Positions 13,399-22,815 of a stretch of DNA of 35,399 bases are shown piece by piece. The stretch covers positions 1-35,399 of the forward strand of contig JAUVJI010000032.1 of the NCBI GenBank assembly GCA_030596605.1, read 5' to 3'. Position numbers and translations under genes: made by a program. Within the stretch, counting starts at the first letter, position 1. Every line of letters starts with the position of its first letter. The stretch comes from Bacteroidales bacterium. Its GTDB lineage: Bacteria; Bacteroidota; Bacteroidia; Bacteroidales; JAADJA01. The notes beneath the pieces are model-generated. The model saw only the letters and a program-made list of their open reading frames with translations. It was not told the DNA's origin and did no database searches.

Positions 13399-16119
13399 TT
13401 ACTCAGGAACCTGGCATTGCTCATTATAGTTAGCCTGCCAGATATCATTTTTATCCATGTTATTGGATTGCCCGTCAAGATTCAAATCAGAATTTAAATA
13501 CCCTGACAAACCTGCTTCTGTAAGCCATAAACCTGTTTTGTCCTGATCATTAATAGTATTATCGGCATTGGCATCTCCACCATACATACCAAAGAAACCA
13601 CCCAAATTTTTCTGTCCGGAGTTATAAGCTTGAGTTGCTGATGTTGAAAAATCATAACTGTAAATTCCACCTATATCAGTTAATGGATTGGCTGACATAA
13701 TACCAAGGTGGTTTCTATGCCAAATTACCACGAACAGGTTGTTGGTTTGAACGGTAGCGACATGCCACGGCATGTCGCTACCGTTCAAACCAACAACCGT
13801 CCCGTCATTCAATAAAAATGCAGCCTGACGCGCCATAATCGTTTCAGGGGTTGCCAGTGATGCATCAGTGGTGTCGCGTAATTCAATCAAAACCCAGTCA
13901 ACAACATCGGAATTGGGAATCGAGCCTACCGATTCTGTTCCGGTATAGTCCCAGGGAGATGTATTATAGGGTTGGGATAATGGTAACCCTTCGACAAGCT
14001 CAGGATTACCGTTTAAATTGGTGTTCATGTCTGATCCATTAAAAGGTCCTTCAAGAAATACCTTTAGGTCAAGTTCAATTTGTTCAATTTCGCAACTGAT
14101 ATTGGCAACCCAACCCGGCTCAGTAACACTATAATCCGAATGAAATACAAATGTCAGCGAGCCGGTTCCATGCGTTGATAAAACTGTCCCCGGCGAATTT
14201 GTTCCACAATATTGTCCAATAAATGGTGCTGAATCATCAGGACCATCATAAATCATCAGCCAATCATAATCACAGCTACTATGATATTCAACATTGAACA
14301 TTGTGAAATCAACTTTAATGCTTCCATTTGGCGTACTTGGGTAAAATGTCGTTGTAAAATCTTCATAATTTGAATATTCATTATCCGGCCCACCGGAATC
14401 ATAAAAGATACCTGAGCAGGTTGTGAATGAACCGTTAGTCATAAGATATTCTTCACTTACCGTTATATAATTTTGTTTCGTAATGGAATCTGAATTAATG
14501 CCATCTGAAATCACAAGCTTCACGTAATAAGTTCCACCGGTATTGTAAACAATATTTGAAGGATTTTGCAGCATTGAAGAAGATGGAGCGCCTCCCTCAA
14601 AAGTCCATTGCCAGCTTACTGGGGTTCCACAGGATATATCCATAAAATCTACACTTTCCCCAATTGCAATATTGGTTTGATCGGCAGTAAAATCAACTGC
14701 ATTAGCATCCGGCTGTAACTGAACATCCACAACAGTAGCATTCTTGTTAGTAACCACCACATTTTGAATAACCTGTGTTTCAAAGCATGGTGCAGAAAAC
14801 CGAATGTCATAAGTTCCGGCAAACACCTGTCTATGGTAGTTTCCTACAGGTAGATCAGAATATACCCATGAACTGTCATTATTAATTTCATGGTTTAAAA
14901 TATAAATTTCTGCTTCAACCGGTTGGCCGGTTATTGCATCCGTAACAATCCCCCTGATACCAAATGTAACCTGTTTCATATAATTCAGCAGGGAACGATA
15001 GTTATAACCCCAATATGCCGGTAATTGAGATTCCGGAAGTAATTTTGTGTATGAAAGCTCAAGGGTAAATTCCCTGCATTGATGAAAAAAGTTCATATAG
15101 TCCTGCCGCCCTCCATCTATAACATACCATGCCGCCCCATTTGTAATTCCGTTATTCTCGCCAGTCAAATAACCTGATGGTGAATAAGCCTGTGCTGTAT
15201 CAGCATACTCCCGACAAACATACTGCCACCAGTCATCATCGGCAGTGAAGGGATATTTATGGTCCCAGGGATAATTACAAACTTCAGCACCACTATGCAT
15301 ATTACAAGACATAACAAAATGCTTGCTTTCTTCAAATGCCATGAAGGCATATGTTTCGGGTTGAGTATTAGGATGTAACCCGCTAACCACATCAGGGAAA
15401 TTCCTGTTTAGATCTACTCCATTGGCATTATATCTTGAAGCTCCGACAACTGAACTGTTATCATCCTGATAGGTACCATCAGGATTTGCCAAAGGATTGA
15501 TATAAATTTCTATGTTATTAACCAGGTTTGTAATTCTGGGGGCAGAACCATAACTGGTAAGCAATGAGTCAATCAATCGGAGCATAAAAATATAACCGGC
15601 GGTTTCATCGCCATGCATGGTAGAGGTGTAAAAAAATTCCGGTTCGTTTTCATCGCTATTCACATTGTCTGATATTTTTGCAACTAATAAATCCCTTCCA
15701 TCTACACTATTACCTATACTAAAAACATCGCATATATCAGGGTAATCAATTTCGAATTGTTGCATCATTGCTACATAAGCTTCATAAGTAGGGTATGTAT
15801 CCCAGGCTTTGCTGTCTTGTAATTCATCGAACGTGGCCATTTTAGGATTAAATCCCTCGTTTGGATGAGGAAGGATTTTATAATCATATCCTAATTTAAG
15901 GAATGATTTAAACTCCTTTTCATTGGCATATGCAAAAATTGTCAGCTCTTCCCTGTTATCAATGGAAATAATCATGGTGAGATCAGGTATTGGTTTTGGT
16001 GATTCTATTTCAAATTTGAAATAGATTTCTCCGTTTTTTTCAAAATCGGGTTGGGATTCCTGACTGTTTACAATCAAGACAAAAACAAATACTATCAGTG
16101 TAAATAAAATTTTCTTCAT
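13399..16119 (-). CDS. Secreted M14 zinc carboxypeptidase with PKD, CUB and dockerin-like regions
   Basis: A 906-residue exported metallopeptidase with a signal peptide ending IVNSQ. The M14 domain spans about 105-385 with zinc ligands H169 and E172 (MHGDE) and H275 (NMHSG), substrate-binding R239 (DLNRN) and catalytic E354 (FTLELSY). A carboxypeptidase-regulatory-like beta domain (about 388-470), a PKD domain (about 475-555; WQWTFEGG), a CUB-like domain (about 568-680; CDYDWLMIYDGP) and a C-terminal region with two dockerin-like loops (GDANADNTINDQD, DLNLDGQSNNMD) follow. It should trim C-terminal residues from peptides outside the cell. There is no standard T9SS sorting domain at the end. 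Two interspersed repeats sit in frame in the C-terminal part (residues about 706-711 and 775-795). Confidence 0.9.
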   Translation of the reverse strand: MKKILFTLIVFVFVLIVNSQESQPDFEKNGEIYFKFEIESPKPIPDLTMIISIDNREELTIFAYANEKEFKSFLKLGYDYKILPHPNEGFNPKMATFDELQDSKAWDTYPTYEAYVAMMQQFEIDYPDICDVFSIGNSVDGRDLLVAKISDNVNSDENEPEFFYTSTMHGDETAGYIFMLRLIDSLLTSYGSAPRITNLVNNIEIYINPLANPDGTYQDDNSSVVGASRYNANGVDLNRNFPDVVSGLHPNTQPETYAFMAFEESKHFVMSCNMHSGAEVCNYPWDHKYPFTADDDWWQYVCREYADTAQAYSPSGYLTGENNGITNGAAWYVIDGGRQDYMNFFHQCREFTLELSYTKLLPESQLPAYWGYNYRSLLNYMKQVTFGIRGIVTDAITGQPVEAEIYILNHEINNDSSWVYSDLPVGNYHRQVFAGTYDIRFSAPCFETQVIQNVVVTNKNATVVDVQLQPDANAVDFTADQTNIAIGESVDFMDISCGTPVSWQWTFEGGAPSSSMLQNPSNIVYNTGGTYYVKLVISDGINSDSITKQNYITVSEEYLMTNGSFTTCSGIFYDSGGPDNEYSNYEDFTTTFYPSTPNGSIKVDFTMFNVEYHSSCDYDWLMIYDGPDDSAPFIGQYCGTNSPGTVLSTHGTGSLTFVFHSDYSVTEPGWVANISCEIEQIELDLKVFLEGPFNGSDMNTNLNGNPELVEGLPLSQPYNTSPWDYTGTESVGSIPNSDVVDWVLIELRDTTDASLATPETIMARQAAFLLNDGTVVGLNGSDMPWHVATVQTNNLFVVIWHRNHLGIMSANPLTDIGGIYSYDFSTSATQAYNSGQKNLGGFFGMYGGDANADNTINDQDKTGLWLTEAGLSGYLNSDLNLDGQSNNMDKNDIWQANYNEQCQVPE
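13737..13798. repeat. Perfect 30-bp inverted repeat with 2-nt centre inside the M14 peptidase gene
   Basis: Arms 13737-13766 and 13769-13798 are exact reverse complements around the dinucleotide AC. The inner core (GGTAGCGACATGCC and its mirror) looks like a Bacteroidetes palindromic element; the outer bases continue the match into the peptidase codons. It is translated as VVGLNGSDMPWHVATVQTNN without breaking the frame. In DNA or mRNA it would form an exceptionally stable hairpin. Confidence 0.9.
13987..14004. repeat. 'PELVEG' interspersed repeat inside the M14 peptidase gene
   Basis: CCCTTCGACAAGCTCAGG, whose complement encodes PELVEG, is a sequence I know as scattered through many bacterial genomes. 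Here it is in frame in the linker after the CUB domain (NGNPELVEGLPLSQP). The flanks GGTAA and TTACC extend it into an imperfect inverted repeat. Confidence 0.7.
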
Positions 16120-16155
16120 GATGCAAAAGTTTAATATTTCGACCTGTTGTTTTCG

Positions 16156-16184
16156 ACCTGATAGGTTTTTTCAACCTAACAGGT
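16156..16184 (-). terminator. Hairpin between NamZ-like and M14 peptidase genes
   Basis: ACCTGATAGGTT (16156-16167) and AACCTAACAGGT (16173-16184) form a 12-bp stem with one mismatch, 6 bp after the NamZ-like stop codon. CCTGTTAGGTT-type palindromes recur in Bacteroidetes. No T run follows, so terminator activity is uncertain; it could equally be an interspersed repeat. Confidence 0.45.
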
Positions 16185-16190
16185 TATTAC

Positions 16191-17462
16191 CTATTCAAAA
16201 TCATTATAAAGTAAATACTTTTTTCTGATTTTTTTAAATGCCTCTAAATCTTCCTGCCAGGATGCCCTGATCTGTTCCTCTGTTAATCCTTCTTCAATCT
16301 GCTTTCGAAGTCTGTCAGTTCCTGCAAGTTTTTCAAAGTATGGAGTGAAAAAAACATCCCTCTCTTTAAAAAAATCATAATAACCAAGTAATTTACCTAA
16401 ATTCAATTTCCGTTCTCTCTGTAAAAGTTGTTCTGCTAAACCTTGCAAAGATTGGCCATAACAAGTTTTACCCTTATGCTTTGGGTTACTGGATACACCT
16501 GTTATCGGTTCAGGGGTAAAAACAAAACTACCTATAACAAAATCAGGATGGCCAATTATCTGGAAGGGGAATTCAGTTCCACGCCCGACACTAATGATGG
16601 TTCCTTCAAAAAAACATAAAGAAGGATAAAGTTGTATAGCAATATTATTTGGAAGATTGGGTGAAGGAGGAATTGGTAGTTCATAAATGATTTTGTGATC
16701 GTAATTTTTGCAAGGAATTACGGTCAATTTGCATTTGATGCTATTTTTCAACCAGTCTTCTCCATTCACCATTTTAGCATATTCGCCAACAGTCATCCCA
16801 TGAACAACCGGTACAGGATGTAGTCCAACAAAAGATGAAAACTCTTTTTCCAGAACAGGTCCGTCCACATAATCGCCATGAGGGTTGGGGCGATCCAGGA
16901 CTATAAATTCTATGTTGTTTTCTGCGCAAGATTCCATAACAAAACTCATTGTTGAAATATATGTATAGAATCGAGCTCCCACATCCTGAATATCAAATAT
17001 CACAACATCAATATCCTCAAGGTCTTTATCAGAGGGCTTTTTGTGCGCACCATAAAGTGATATAACAGTAACACCTGTTTTCGTATCCATATCATCCTTA
17101 ACATGTTCACCATCTGCTGCCTTACCCCGGAATCCATGTTCAGGACCAAATACTCTTTTTACATTAAATCCGGCATTTATAAGCGAATCCACAAGATGGA
17201 CATTATTTATTACCGATGTTTGATTGGCAACAATGGCAATACTTTTATCTTTTAAAAGAGGAAAGTATAATTCAGTTTGTTCAGCACCGACGATAAGCTC
17301 GGTTACTGGTTCTTCAAATTGGTTCTGGTTATTTTTCTGTTGAGCATTTATACAAGAACTAAGTTGCAATAAGAATACAACTATGCCCAATAAAAGCCAG
17401 CTAAATACCCCCCCTTTGAAGGGGGTTGGGGGGATGTCATAATGTTTTTTCAATTTCTTCAA
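16191..17462 (-). CDS. DUF1343 / NamZ-like exo-beta-N-acetylmuramidase lipoprotein (start disturbed)
   Basis: The catalytic body matches the DUF1343 family (GH171; NamZ), which removes N-acetylmuramic acid from peptidoglycan fragments: IAIVANQTSV, VFGPEHGFRG, VVIFDIQDVGARFYTYIST, VLDRPNPHGDYVDGPVL and EGTIISVGRGTEFPFQ appear in the usual order. A hydrophobic segment with a lipobox-like end (LLLGIVVFLLQLSSC) predicts a lipoprotein. The 5' end is odd: no in-frame ATG exists before the body. TTG 17462 or TTG 17453 would give a Lys-rich n-region (LKKLKK), but an interspersed repeat (17408-17436) translated as DIPPTPFKGG separates it from the hydrophobic core. An ATG at 17440 is out of frame by one base across a G7 run. 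The coordinates therefore use a provisional TTG start. Confidence 0.78.
   Translation of the reverse strand: MKKLKKHYDIPPTPFKGGVFSWLLLGIVVFLLQLSSCINAQQKNNQNQFEEPVTELIVGAEQTELYFPLLKDKSIAIVANQTSVINNVHLVDSLINAGFNVKRVFGPEHGFRGKAADGEHVKDDMDTKTGVTVISLYGAHKKPSDKDLEDIDVVIFDIQDVGARFYTYISTMSFVMESCAENNIEFIVLDRPNPHGDYVDGPVLEKEFSSFVGLHPVPVVHGMTVGEYAKMVNGEDWLKNSIKCKLTVIPCKNYDHKIIYELPIPPSPNLPNNIAIQLYPSLCFFEGTIISVGRGTEFPFQIIGHPDFVIGSFVFTPEPITGVSSNPKHKGKTCYGQSLQGLAEQLLQRERKLNLGKLLGYYDFFKERDVFFTPYFEKLAGTDRLRKQIEEGLTEEQIRASWQEDLEAFKKIRKKYLLYNDFE
17408..17436. repeat. 'PPTPFKGG' interspersed repeat at the 5' end of the NamZ-like gene
   Basis: A C7 run, TTTGAA, a G5 run, TT and a G6 run followed by ATG: the known CCCCCTTTGAAGGGGG-type repeat seen near gene ends in many Bacteroidetes. 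It contributes DIPPTPFKGGV to the NamZ-like frame and puts a G7 tract (minus strand) between a nearby ATG and the signal sequence. Confidence 0.7.
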
Positions 17463-17541
17463 TTTTAATGGTACCTTATTCGTCTGACCACTGCCTTGTT
17501 TGTTTGCCCTGTAAGAAGTGGTCGAACGAATACACAAGTTC

Positions 17542-20500
17542 TTACTCTATTTTCCACTCCGGTATCCTCCCCGGTGTCCAGGGGGCATTGATGCTTTCAA
17601 GTTCCTGTTCAATTTCCGGTAAGGATGTTTCATAAATAACTTTTACATCTTCCAGAATGGGAGGAAATTCTTCTTTCAAAATATCAAATACATCGCGCTG
17701 TGTTTGTGTTATAGGTGCGGTTGACCGCCTAGTGTACCCAAATAATGGATCGAAGCCGCTCATTGATAGATGGTACTGCCGGCCGGTTTTCCTCGCGGGA
17801 AGCTTTTGGCTGCTGACCATTAAACTTCCATAATATTTCATCCAACTGTGCTTCCACATCCTCAATTTTTGTCATAATTTCAGGAGTTGTTCCCATGGTA
17901 CGCTGTGCTGCCTGCTTGGCATGGCGAACACGATCCATCAAATCCTCAGTTAGACTTTCTGTTCCACTTATAACCCTATACAATTCCGACATTTTATTTT
18001 GGAAAACAACCAACTCATCCCGATCTTCAGCCGGTAAGGTTACATTGTTCAATGGCCTTGCGATAAAAGAAACAGAATCTGCAAGTTCAGTCATCTCCCC
18101 TCGAACGACCTGTGACATAGAAACATAATAGGTGCCCGGCAAAACCAACATACCACTTCCGCCCATTGAGGTTGGGTCATATTTACCATCTTTCAAGCCT
18201 ACAGGTCGTGTACTTGAATACCTTAAATCCCAGGTAATCCTGTTAATGCCTTCACTTATCTCTTTGGATAATTTCCTGATTATATTACCATCTTCAACAG
18301 TAATGGTAAAAATCAAATGCGGCTTAACCTCATTTTCTTCAGCCCTTAATTCTTCCATCGTAGGGATCGGAATCGGTTCTTTTTCCTTGATCAAATCCTT
18401 TTCCTTTTTCCTTCTTTCCTGTTTCAGTGTTTTAGGAGCTTCTTTAATATAATAGGTGAATGTAGCGCCAAAATCTGGATTTTCAGCTATATAAACGTTT
18501 GACCCACTTCCATATCCACCTCTTCTTTTTTGTATATACATCAACGCATCTTTTACAGGAAAAATAAAAGCTGTTGTATCTTGAACCTCTCTAATAAAAT
18601 GTCTTAGGGGAGTGTAATCATCCAAAATATAAAACCCACGTCCAAAAGTCGCCATAACAAGGTCATTCTCCCTTTCCTGCATGGCAATATCGCGAACAGC
18701 AACATCAGGAATCCCTGATTTTAACTGAGTCCAGATATTACCCATATCCATTGAAAAGAAAATTCCGAATTCAGTACCGACAAATAATAGATTCGGATTT
18801 TCATGATCCTGTGCAATAGAATGAACTGTCCCATTTTCAGGTAAGTTGCCAACAATCGAAGTCCACGTTACCCCTTTATCATTACTCATCAATAAGTAAG
18901 GCTTAAAATCATCACGCTTTCTGTTATCGAAAGAAGCAAACACCAAATGATCACAAAATTTACAACTTGCAATATCACTGACATAAGTATGATTTGGAAT
19001 ACCGGGGAAACTTTCAATTTTCCGCCAGTTTTCTCCATTATCTTCTGTAACCTGAATCAAACCATCGTCTGTCCCCACATAAATCAGTCCCTCCTGAAAT
19101 GGAGATTCATCAAGCGCTACAGCCATTCCATATAAGGAAGTTGAAACATCCTTGACAACAGCATCCACACCCCAGTACCTGTCCATCACCGGCCAGGTAT
19201 TGCGATCAATTTGTGCCGTAATATCATCGCTTATCACCTGCCATGATTGTCCCCTGTCGTCCGACCGGAATACTTTATTAGCTGATATTTATAACCTTGT
19301 TGGATAATGTGGACTAAGAATGTAAGGTGTATTCCAATTCCATTTGTAAGTATCTTCACCTTTTCTTTCCCTGGGATTAATATTGATGGATTCACCGCTT
19401 TTCTTATCATAACGGTAAATATTACCATATTGATAAGCAGAATACACAATATCAGGATTGGTGGGCTCAATGGCCTGGAAAAATCCGTCACCACCTAAAG
19501 TAGTTACCCAATCACAACTTGATACTCCATCGTTGTTCAAATTTCTGGATGGCCCGCCAAAACTGCTGTTATCCTGTGTACCGCCATAAACCCAGTAAAA
19601 TGGTTCGGTGTTATCTACGGCAACCCTGTAGAATTGAGTTACCGGCAGATTGGTTTTATGAATATAATGTTCACCCTGGTCAAATGTTTCATAAACACCT
19701 CCATCACCACCTATGATGAAATGTTTGATATCGGTCGGATCAACCCAGAATGCGTGGTCATCCACATGCCTGTCGTTGTTGCCAATACGCTTCCATGTTT
19801 TACCGCCATCTTCTGTATATCTAGAAACGGTTTCCATTGAATAAACTTTGTCAGCATTCACCGGATCGCAGTATATCTCATTATAATATTGACCGCTTTC
19901 ATGATGATCGCTCATCTTCTCCCAGGACTCACCCAGATCTTTTGACCTGTAAAAACCACCTTTATCCATGGCCGCTTCCATAATAACATAAACCACATTT
20001 GGATCAACAGGTGAAATTGCTATCCCCATTCCTCCAATATCTACAGATGGAAGCCCGGATTCTAATTTCCTGAAGTTCTTTCCACCATCCTCTGATTTAT
20101 AAACAGCGCTTTCAGGTCCCCCGCCAATTTTTGTATGAACATGTCTTCTGCGCTGTTCAGAAGTAGCAAAAATGATATCAGGATTACAAGGATGGAGCAC
20201 CACATTATTAACTCCAGTATGCTCACTTATCTCAAGTATCTTTTCCCAATTTTCCCCACCGTCAACAGTTTTATATAAACCCCGATCACCACCCGGCCCC
20301 CAGACAGAGCCTTCTGCTGCAACATAAACTACATTGGTATTGCGAGGATCAATGGCTATCATACCGATCTGACGGGATTCTTTCAATCCCATATTCTTCC
20401 ATGATTTTCCACCATCAACGGTTTTATAAACACCATTTCCATATCCAAGGGCACGCTGATGATTATTTTCACCCGTGCCTGCCCATACAACATTTGGATT

Positions 20501-20851
20501 TTTTGGATCCATTTTCAGGCAGCCAATAGAATATGTGCCGTTTTTGTCAAAAACAGGTTTGAAAGTTGTTCCGTTATTGGTTGTTTTCCAGATATGGCCA
20601 CAGGCCGCTGCCACATAATACTCGCTGGGGTTGCTTGGATTAACAGCAAAGTCAGCTATCCTACCCGAAGTAAATGCCGGACCAATACTACGGAGTTTTA
20701 AACCACTCACATCACCTGATTTTAAGGTATCTCTTTTCTGTTCTGAATCCTTCTCTTTTTTTGCATAAAGATTCATGGAAAGGATCAATACGGAAAAGGC
20801 CATCCCAAGAATTAGATAAACTCTTGTTTTTGCTAAAATTGGATTTTTCAT
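17542..20851 (-). pseudogene. BNR/sortilin-type (VPS10-like) propeller protein gene, broken by a stop and a frameshift
   Basis: One ancestral gene of about 1,100 codons is visible in pieces. From ATG 20851 (signal-like MKNPILAKTRVYLILGMAFSVLIL) the frame runs through BNR/Asp-box blades (VYKTVDGGKSWKN, LYKTVDGGENWEK, VYKSEDGGKNFRK, FYRSKDLGESWEK) to TAA at 19289-19291. The same frame continues immediately with ISANKVFRSDDRGQSW, so a single TAT/TAC to TAA change is likely. It then continues to 17729, ending ...SINERLRSIIWVH, where a frameshift occurs near 17727-17734; the +1 frame resumes as GYTRRSTAPITQTQRD and ends PWTPGRIPEWKIE at 17542. These proteins are exported, propeller-containing and of unclear function. 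Two lesions make a full-length product unlikely. The stop lies 4 bp before the open frame of the NamZ-like gene. Confidence 0.85.
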
Positions 20852-20950
20852 TGTATAAATATTGTGTTAAAAAAATTAAGATCCCTCAAATAATTCAGCC
20901 ATTAAAAGTAAAAAGAATTTTAGAGGAATTGATTTGATTTGCTGACTTTT

Positions 20951-22198
20951 TTATTCAACGGATATTTTTTCCGCCATCATAAAACCATGAGCAGTAGCAT
21001 AAATAATGGATCGTGTATATCCTGAGCAATCGCCTATAAATTTCAAGTTCGTGAAAGCCTCATTGTTCAAAGCATTGGAATAAAACTTAATCTCCGGAGC
21101 GTACACAAGATTGTCAGGATGGGTAATACCAGGCACTACCTCGTTCAGGTTTTCAGCAAAATCAATGATACTTTCTATTAAACGTCTTGGATACGCCAGG
21201 TTGATGTCTCCAAGTATATATTTGCTTTCATCCAAAGTTGGCGTAACTCTATAAAAATTTTTTGTTCGTTTGGAATTGACAAAGTGACTGTATGTTTGTA
21301 ATATCACTCTTTTTCCACCCAACATATTCGACAATTCGGCAATGTTCGATCCGTATCCGATGGGGTCATTAAAAGGTTCTGTTAACTGAACCGTTGTGAG
21401 GATAGCAAAATTGGTATTTTTACTTTTATCCTTGATTTTGGAATGGCCGTTAACCGTTGTAAAATCCCCATAATTCTCCGTTACCACATAACCTGAAGGA
21501 TTGTTGCAAAACGTTCGGACCATATACCCTGTTTTGCTTTTGTACCTTACCTTAAATTCGTACATTTCCTTGTTCAGGTCTTCCACAATATGATCGGGTA
21601 ATTCAAACCGCACACCAATGTCAACCTTGCTACTGTCCAGCACTATTTGCGGATATTGTTTGATGATAGTTTTTATGAGTTTATGCCCGCTTCTTCCAAC
21701 AGCCACAATTACCTTGTCAAAAGTCTCATTGTAATCGAACTTAATTTTATTACCGGCAAGTTCTACCTTACTAACCGGGCTCTCAAAATGAAAATGAACA
21801 TTTTTCAGGTTGCGGTATTCCTCATAAATATTATACAGAACTTTTTTCAACTGATCGGTGCCGAGATGATAAAAATCAGAGATGACAGGTTGAAATCCTT
21901 TCTCATAAAACTTCTTGTAATATTCCATATTAGTGAAAGAGCTGCCTGTTTCATGCTGGCCGTCACCTGTTTTTTCAATCCAGAAATCAACAAGATTTTT
22001 TTGTAGTTCCAGATCCACATCCAATTCACCACCCATGTCTTTTGAAACGAAAAGCTTTCCATCAGCCCGTATTCCTGAAATACTTGAAGAATAGATATCT
22101 TTGCTTTTTTCAAAGATGTGAATCTCGTGTTTAGTCTTTTTTGCTTTTTCAATAAATCCGATCGCCGCAGCGCCAAACCCAATAATTGCTATTTTCAT
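20951..22198 (-). CDS. FAD-dependent oxidoreductase, COG2509-like
   Basis: A 415-residue flavoprotein. The N-terminus is a Rossmann dinucleotide-binding fold (AIIGFGAAAIGFIEKA with G7, G9, G14, then the acidic end of strand 2 in HIFEKS). The C-terminus carries the second FAD contact, FIGDCSGYTRSIIYATAHG (387-405), where a substrate-side cysteine (C391) is visible. The whole resembles the uncharacterised FAD-dependent dehydrogenases of COG2509. FAD binding is well supported; the electron donor, acceptor and substrate are unknown. It stands alone on the minus strand; the AT-rich leader beyond 22198 has no strong promoter that I can define. Confidence 0.82.
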   Translation of the reverse strand: MKIAIIGFGAAAIGFIEKAKKTKHEIHIFEKSKDIYSSSISGIRADGKLFVSKDMGGELDVDLELQKNLVDFWIEKTGDGQHETGSSFTNMEYYKKFYEKGFQPVISDFYHLGTDQLKKVLYNIYEEYRNLKNVHFHFESPVSKVELAGNKIKFDYNETFDKVIVAVGRSGHKLIKTIIKQYPQIVLDSSKVDIGVRFELPDHIVEDLNKEMYEFKVRYKSKTGYMVRTFCNNPSGYVVTENYGDFTTVNGHSKIKDKSKNTNFAILTTVQLTEPFNDPIGYGSNIAELSNMLGGKRVILQTYSHFVNSKRTKNFYRVTPTLDESKYILGDINLAYPRRLIESIIDFAENLNEVVPGITHPDNLVYAPEIKFYSNALNNEAFTNLKFIGDCSGYTRSIIYATAHGFMMAEKISVE

Positions 22199-22354
22199 AT
22201 TTATTGTGTTAATTTTCCTGATAAACGAATTAAAAGTAATAATTTTTGAATTATATTGTATGAATTTAATATTTAATGAATTTTTATTAATTGAAATCTA
22301 AACTTTAATTCCCGCAAAGGATATATTTCGAATTTCTATAATAAGTTTAACATA

Positions 22355-22445
22355 GAACGCTGATGACACCGATTAAGCAGATACACGCGGATAATAACGA
22401 CAAAAAAATCTGTGAAAATCAGCAAAATCTGTGTTATCTGCGTTC
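22355..22445. repeat. Interspersed 'ACGCTGATGAC...ATCTGCGTTC' repeat
   Basis: The segment starts with GAACGC and ends with GCGTTC, giving terminal inverted hexamers. It has the familiar content of 'CGCGGAT', 'AATCTGTGAAAATCAGC' and 'AATCTGTGTTATCTGCGTTC' found between genes in many Bacteroidetes. It occupies most of the gap between the COG2509 gene and the dodecin promoter; 22199-22354 shows nothing else. Confidence 0.6.
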
Positions 22446-22493
22446 AAAATTTAATTGAACAGAAAATTAATTAAAACTACAGACAAATTTATC

Positions 22494-22524
22494 TTGACAA
22501 CACATCAATCTTTTCGTATCTTTG
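22494..22524 (+). promoter_or_regulatory. Dodecin promoter
   Basis: TTGA (22494-22497, within CTTGAC) and TATCTTTG (22517-22524) are separated by 19 bp, an excellent fit to the Bacteroidetes -33/-7 pattern. The start near 22531 would leave a leader of about 44 nt ending in AAGGAGG (22561-22567), a strong ribosome site by the standards of this window. Confidence 0.65.
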
Positions 22525-22574
22525 ATTTTTTACCTAAACTTAAAAAAAATTTAATTAAAAAAGGAGGACAAATT

Positions 22575-22787
22575 ATGCCAGACAGTATTTATAAAGTCAT
22601 CGAACTCATCGGCACCAGTGAAACCAGTTGGGAGGAAGCTGCAAAAAAAGCCGTTGAAAGAGCAGCACAAACATTAGAAGATTTACGAGTCGCGGAAGTA
22701 TCAGAAATGGATTTAAAAATTGAAGATGGAAAAGTTGTGGCTTACCGGACGAAAGTGAAACTTTCATTCAGGTTCCGGGAGAGCTAA
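22575..22787 (+). CDS. Dodecin family protein, calcium-dodecin (SecE2-like) subtype
   Basis: A 70-residue protein; start ATG 22575 is fixed by AAGGAGG 7 bp upstream, and the longer open frame upstream is not coding. The sequence MPDSIYKVIELIGTSETSW, then the AAKKAVERAAQTLEDL helix, then VAEVSEMDLKIEDGKVVAYR has the dodecin order strand-helix-strand-strand; members form hollow 12-mers. Flavin-binding dodecins have a Trp (in WFEV or WAEV) that stacks on the isoalloxazine ring; here that position is V39 (RVAEV). This matches the subgroup of mycobacterial Rv0379 (SecE2, described as a calcium dodecin) rather than the flavin-storing form. Flavin storage should therefore not be assumed. It has its own promoter and terminator. 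Confidence 0.88.
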   Translation: MPDSIYKVIELIGTSETSWEEAAKKAVERAAQTLEDLRVAEVSEMDLKIEDGKVVAYRTKVKLSFRFRES

Positions 22788-22815
22788 TAAATGAGTGATT
22801 GGTAATTAACATGGG

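Noticed and set aside
19234..19494. Apparent separate 86-codon minus-strand gene at the middle of the BNR region
   Set aside because: It is in a different frame from the propeller protein, whose own frame continues straight across the TAA at 19289; only the propeller frame gives family-like sequence.
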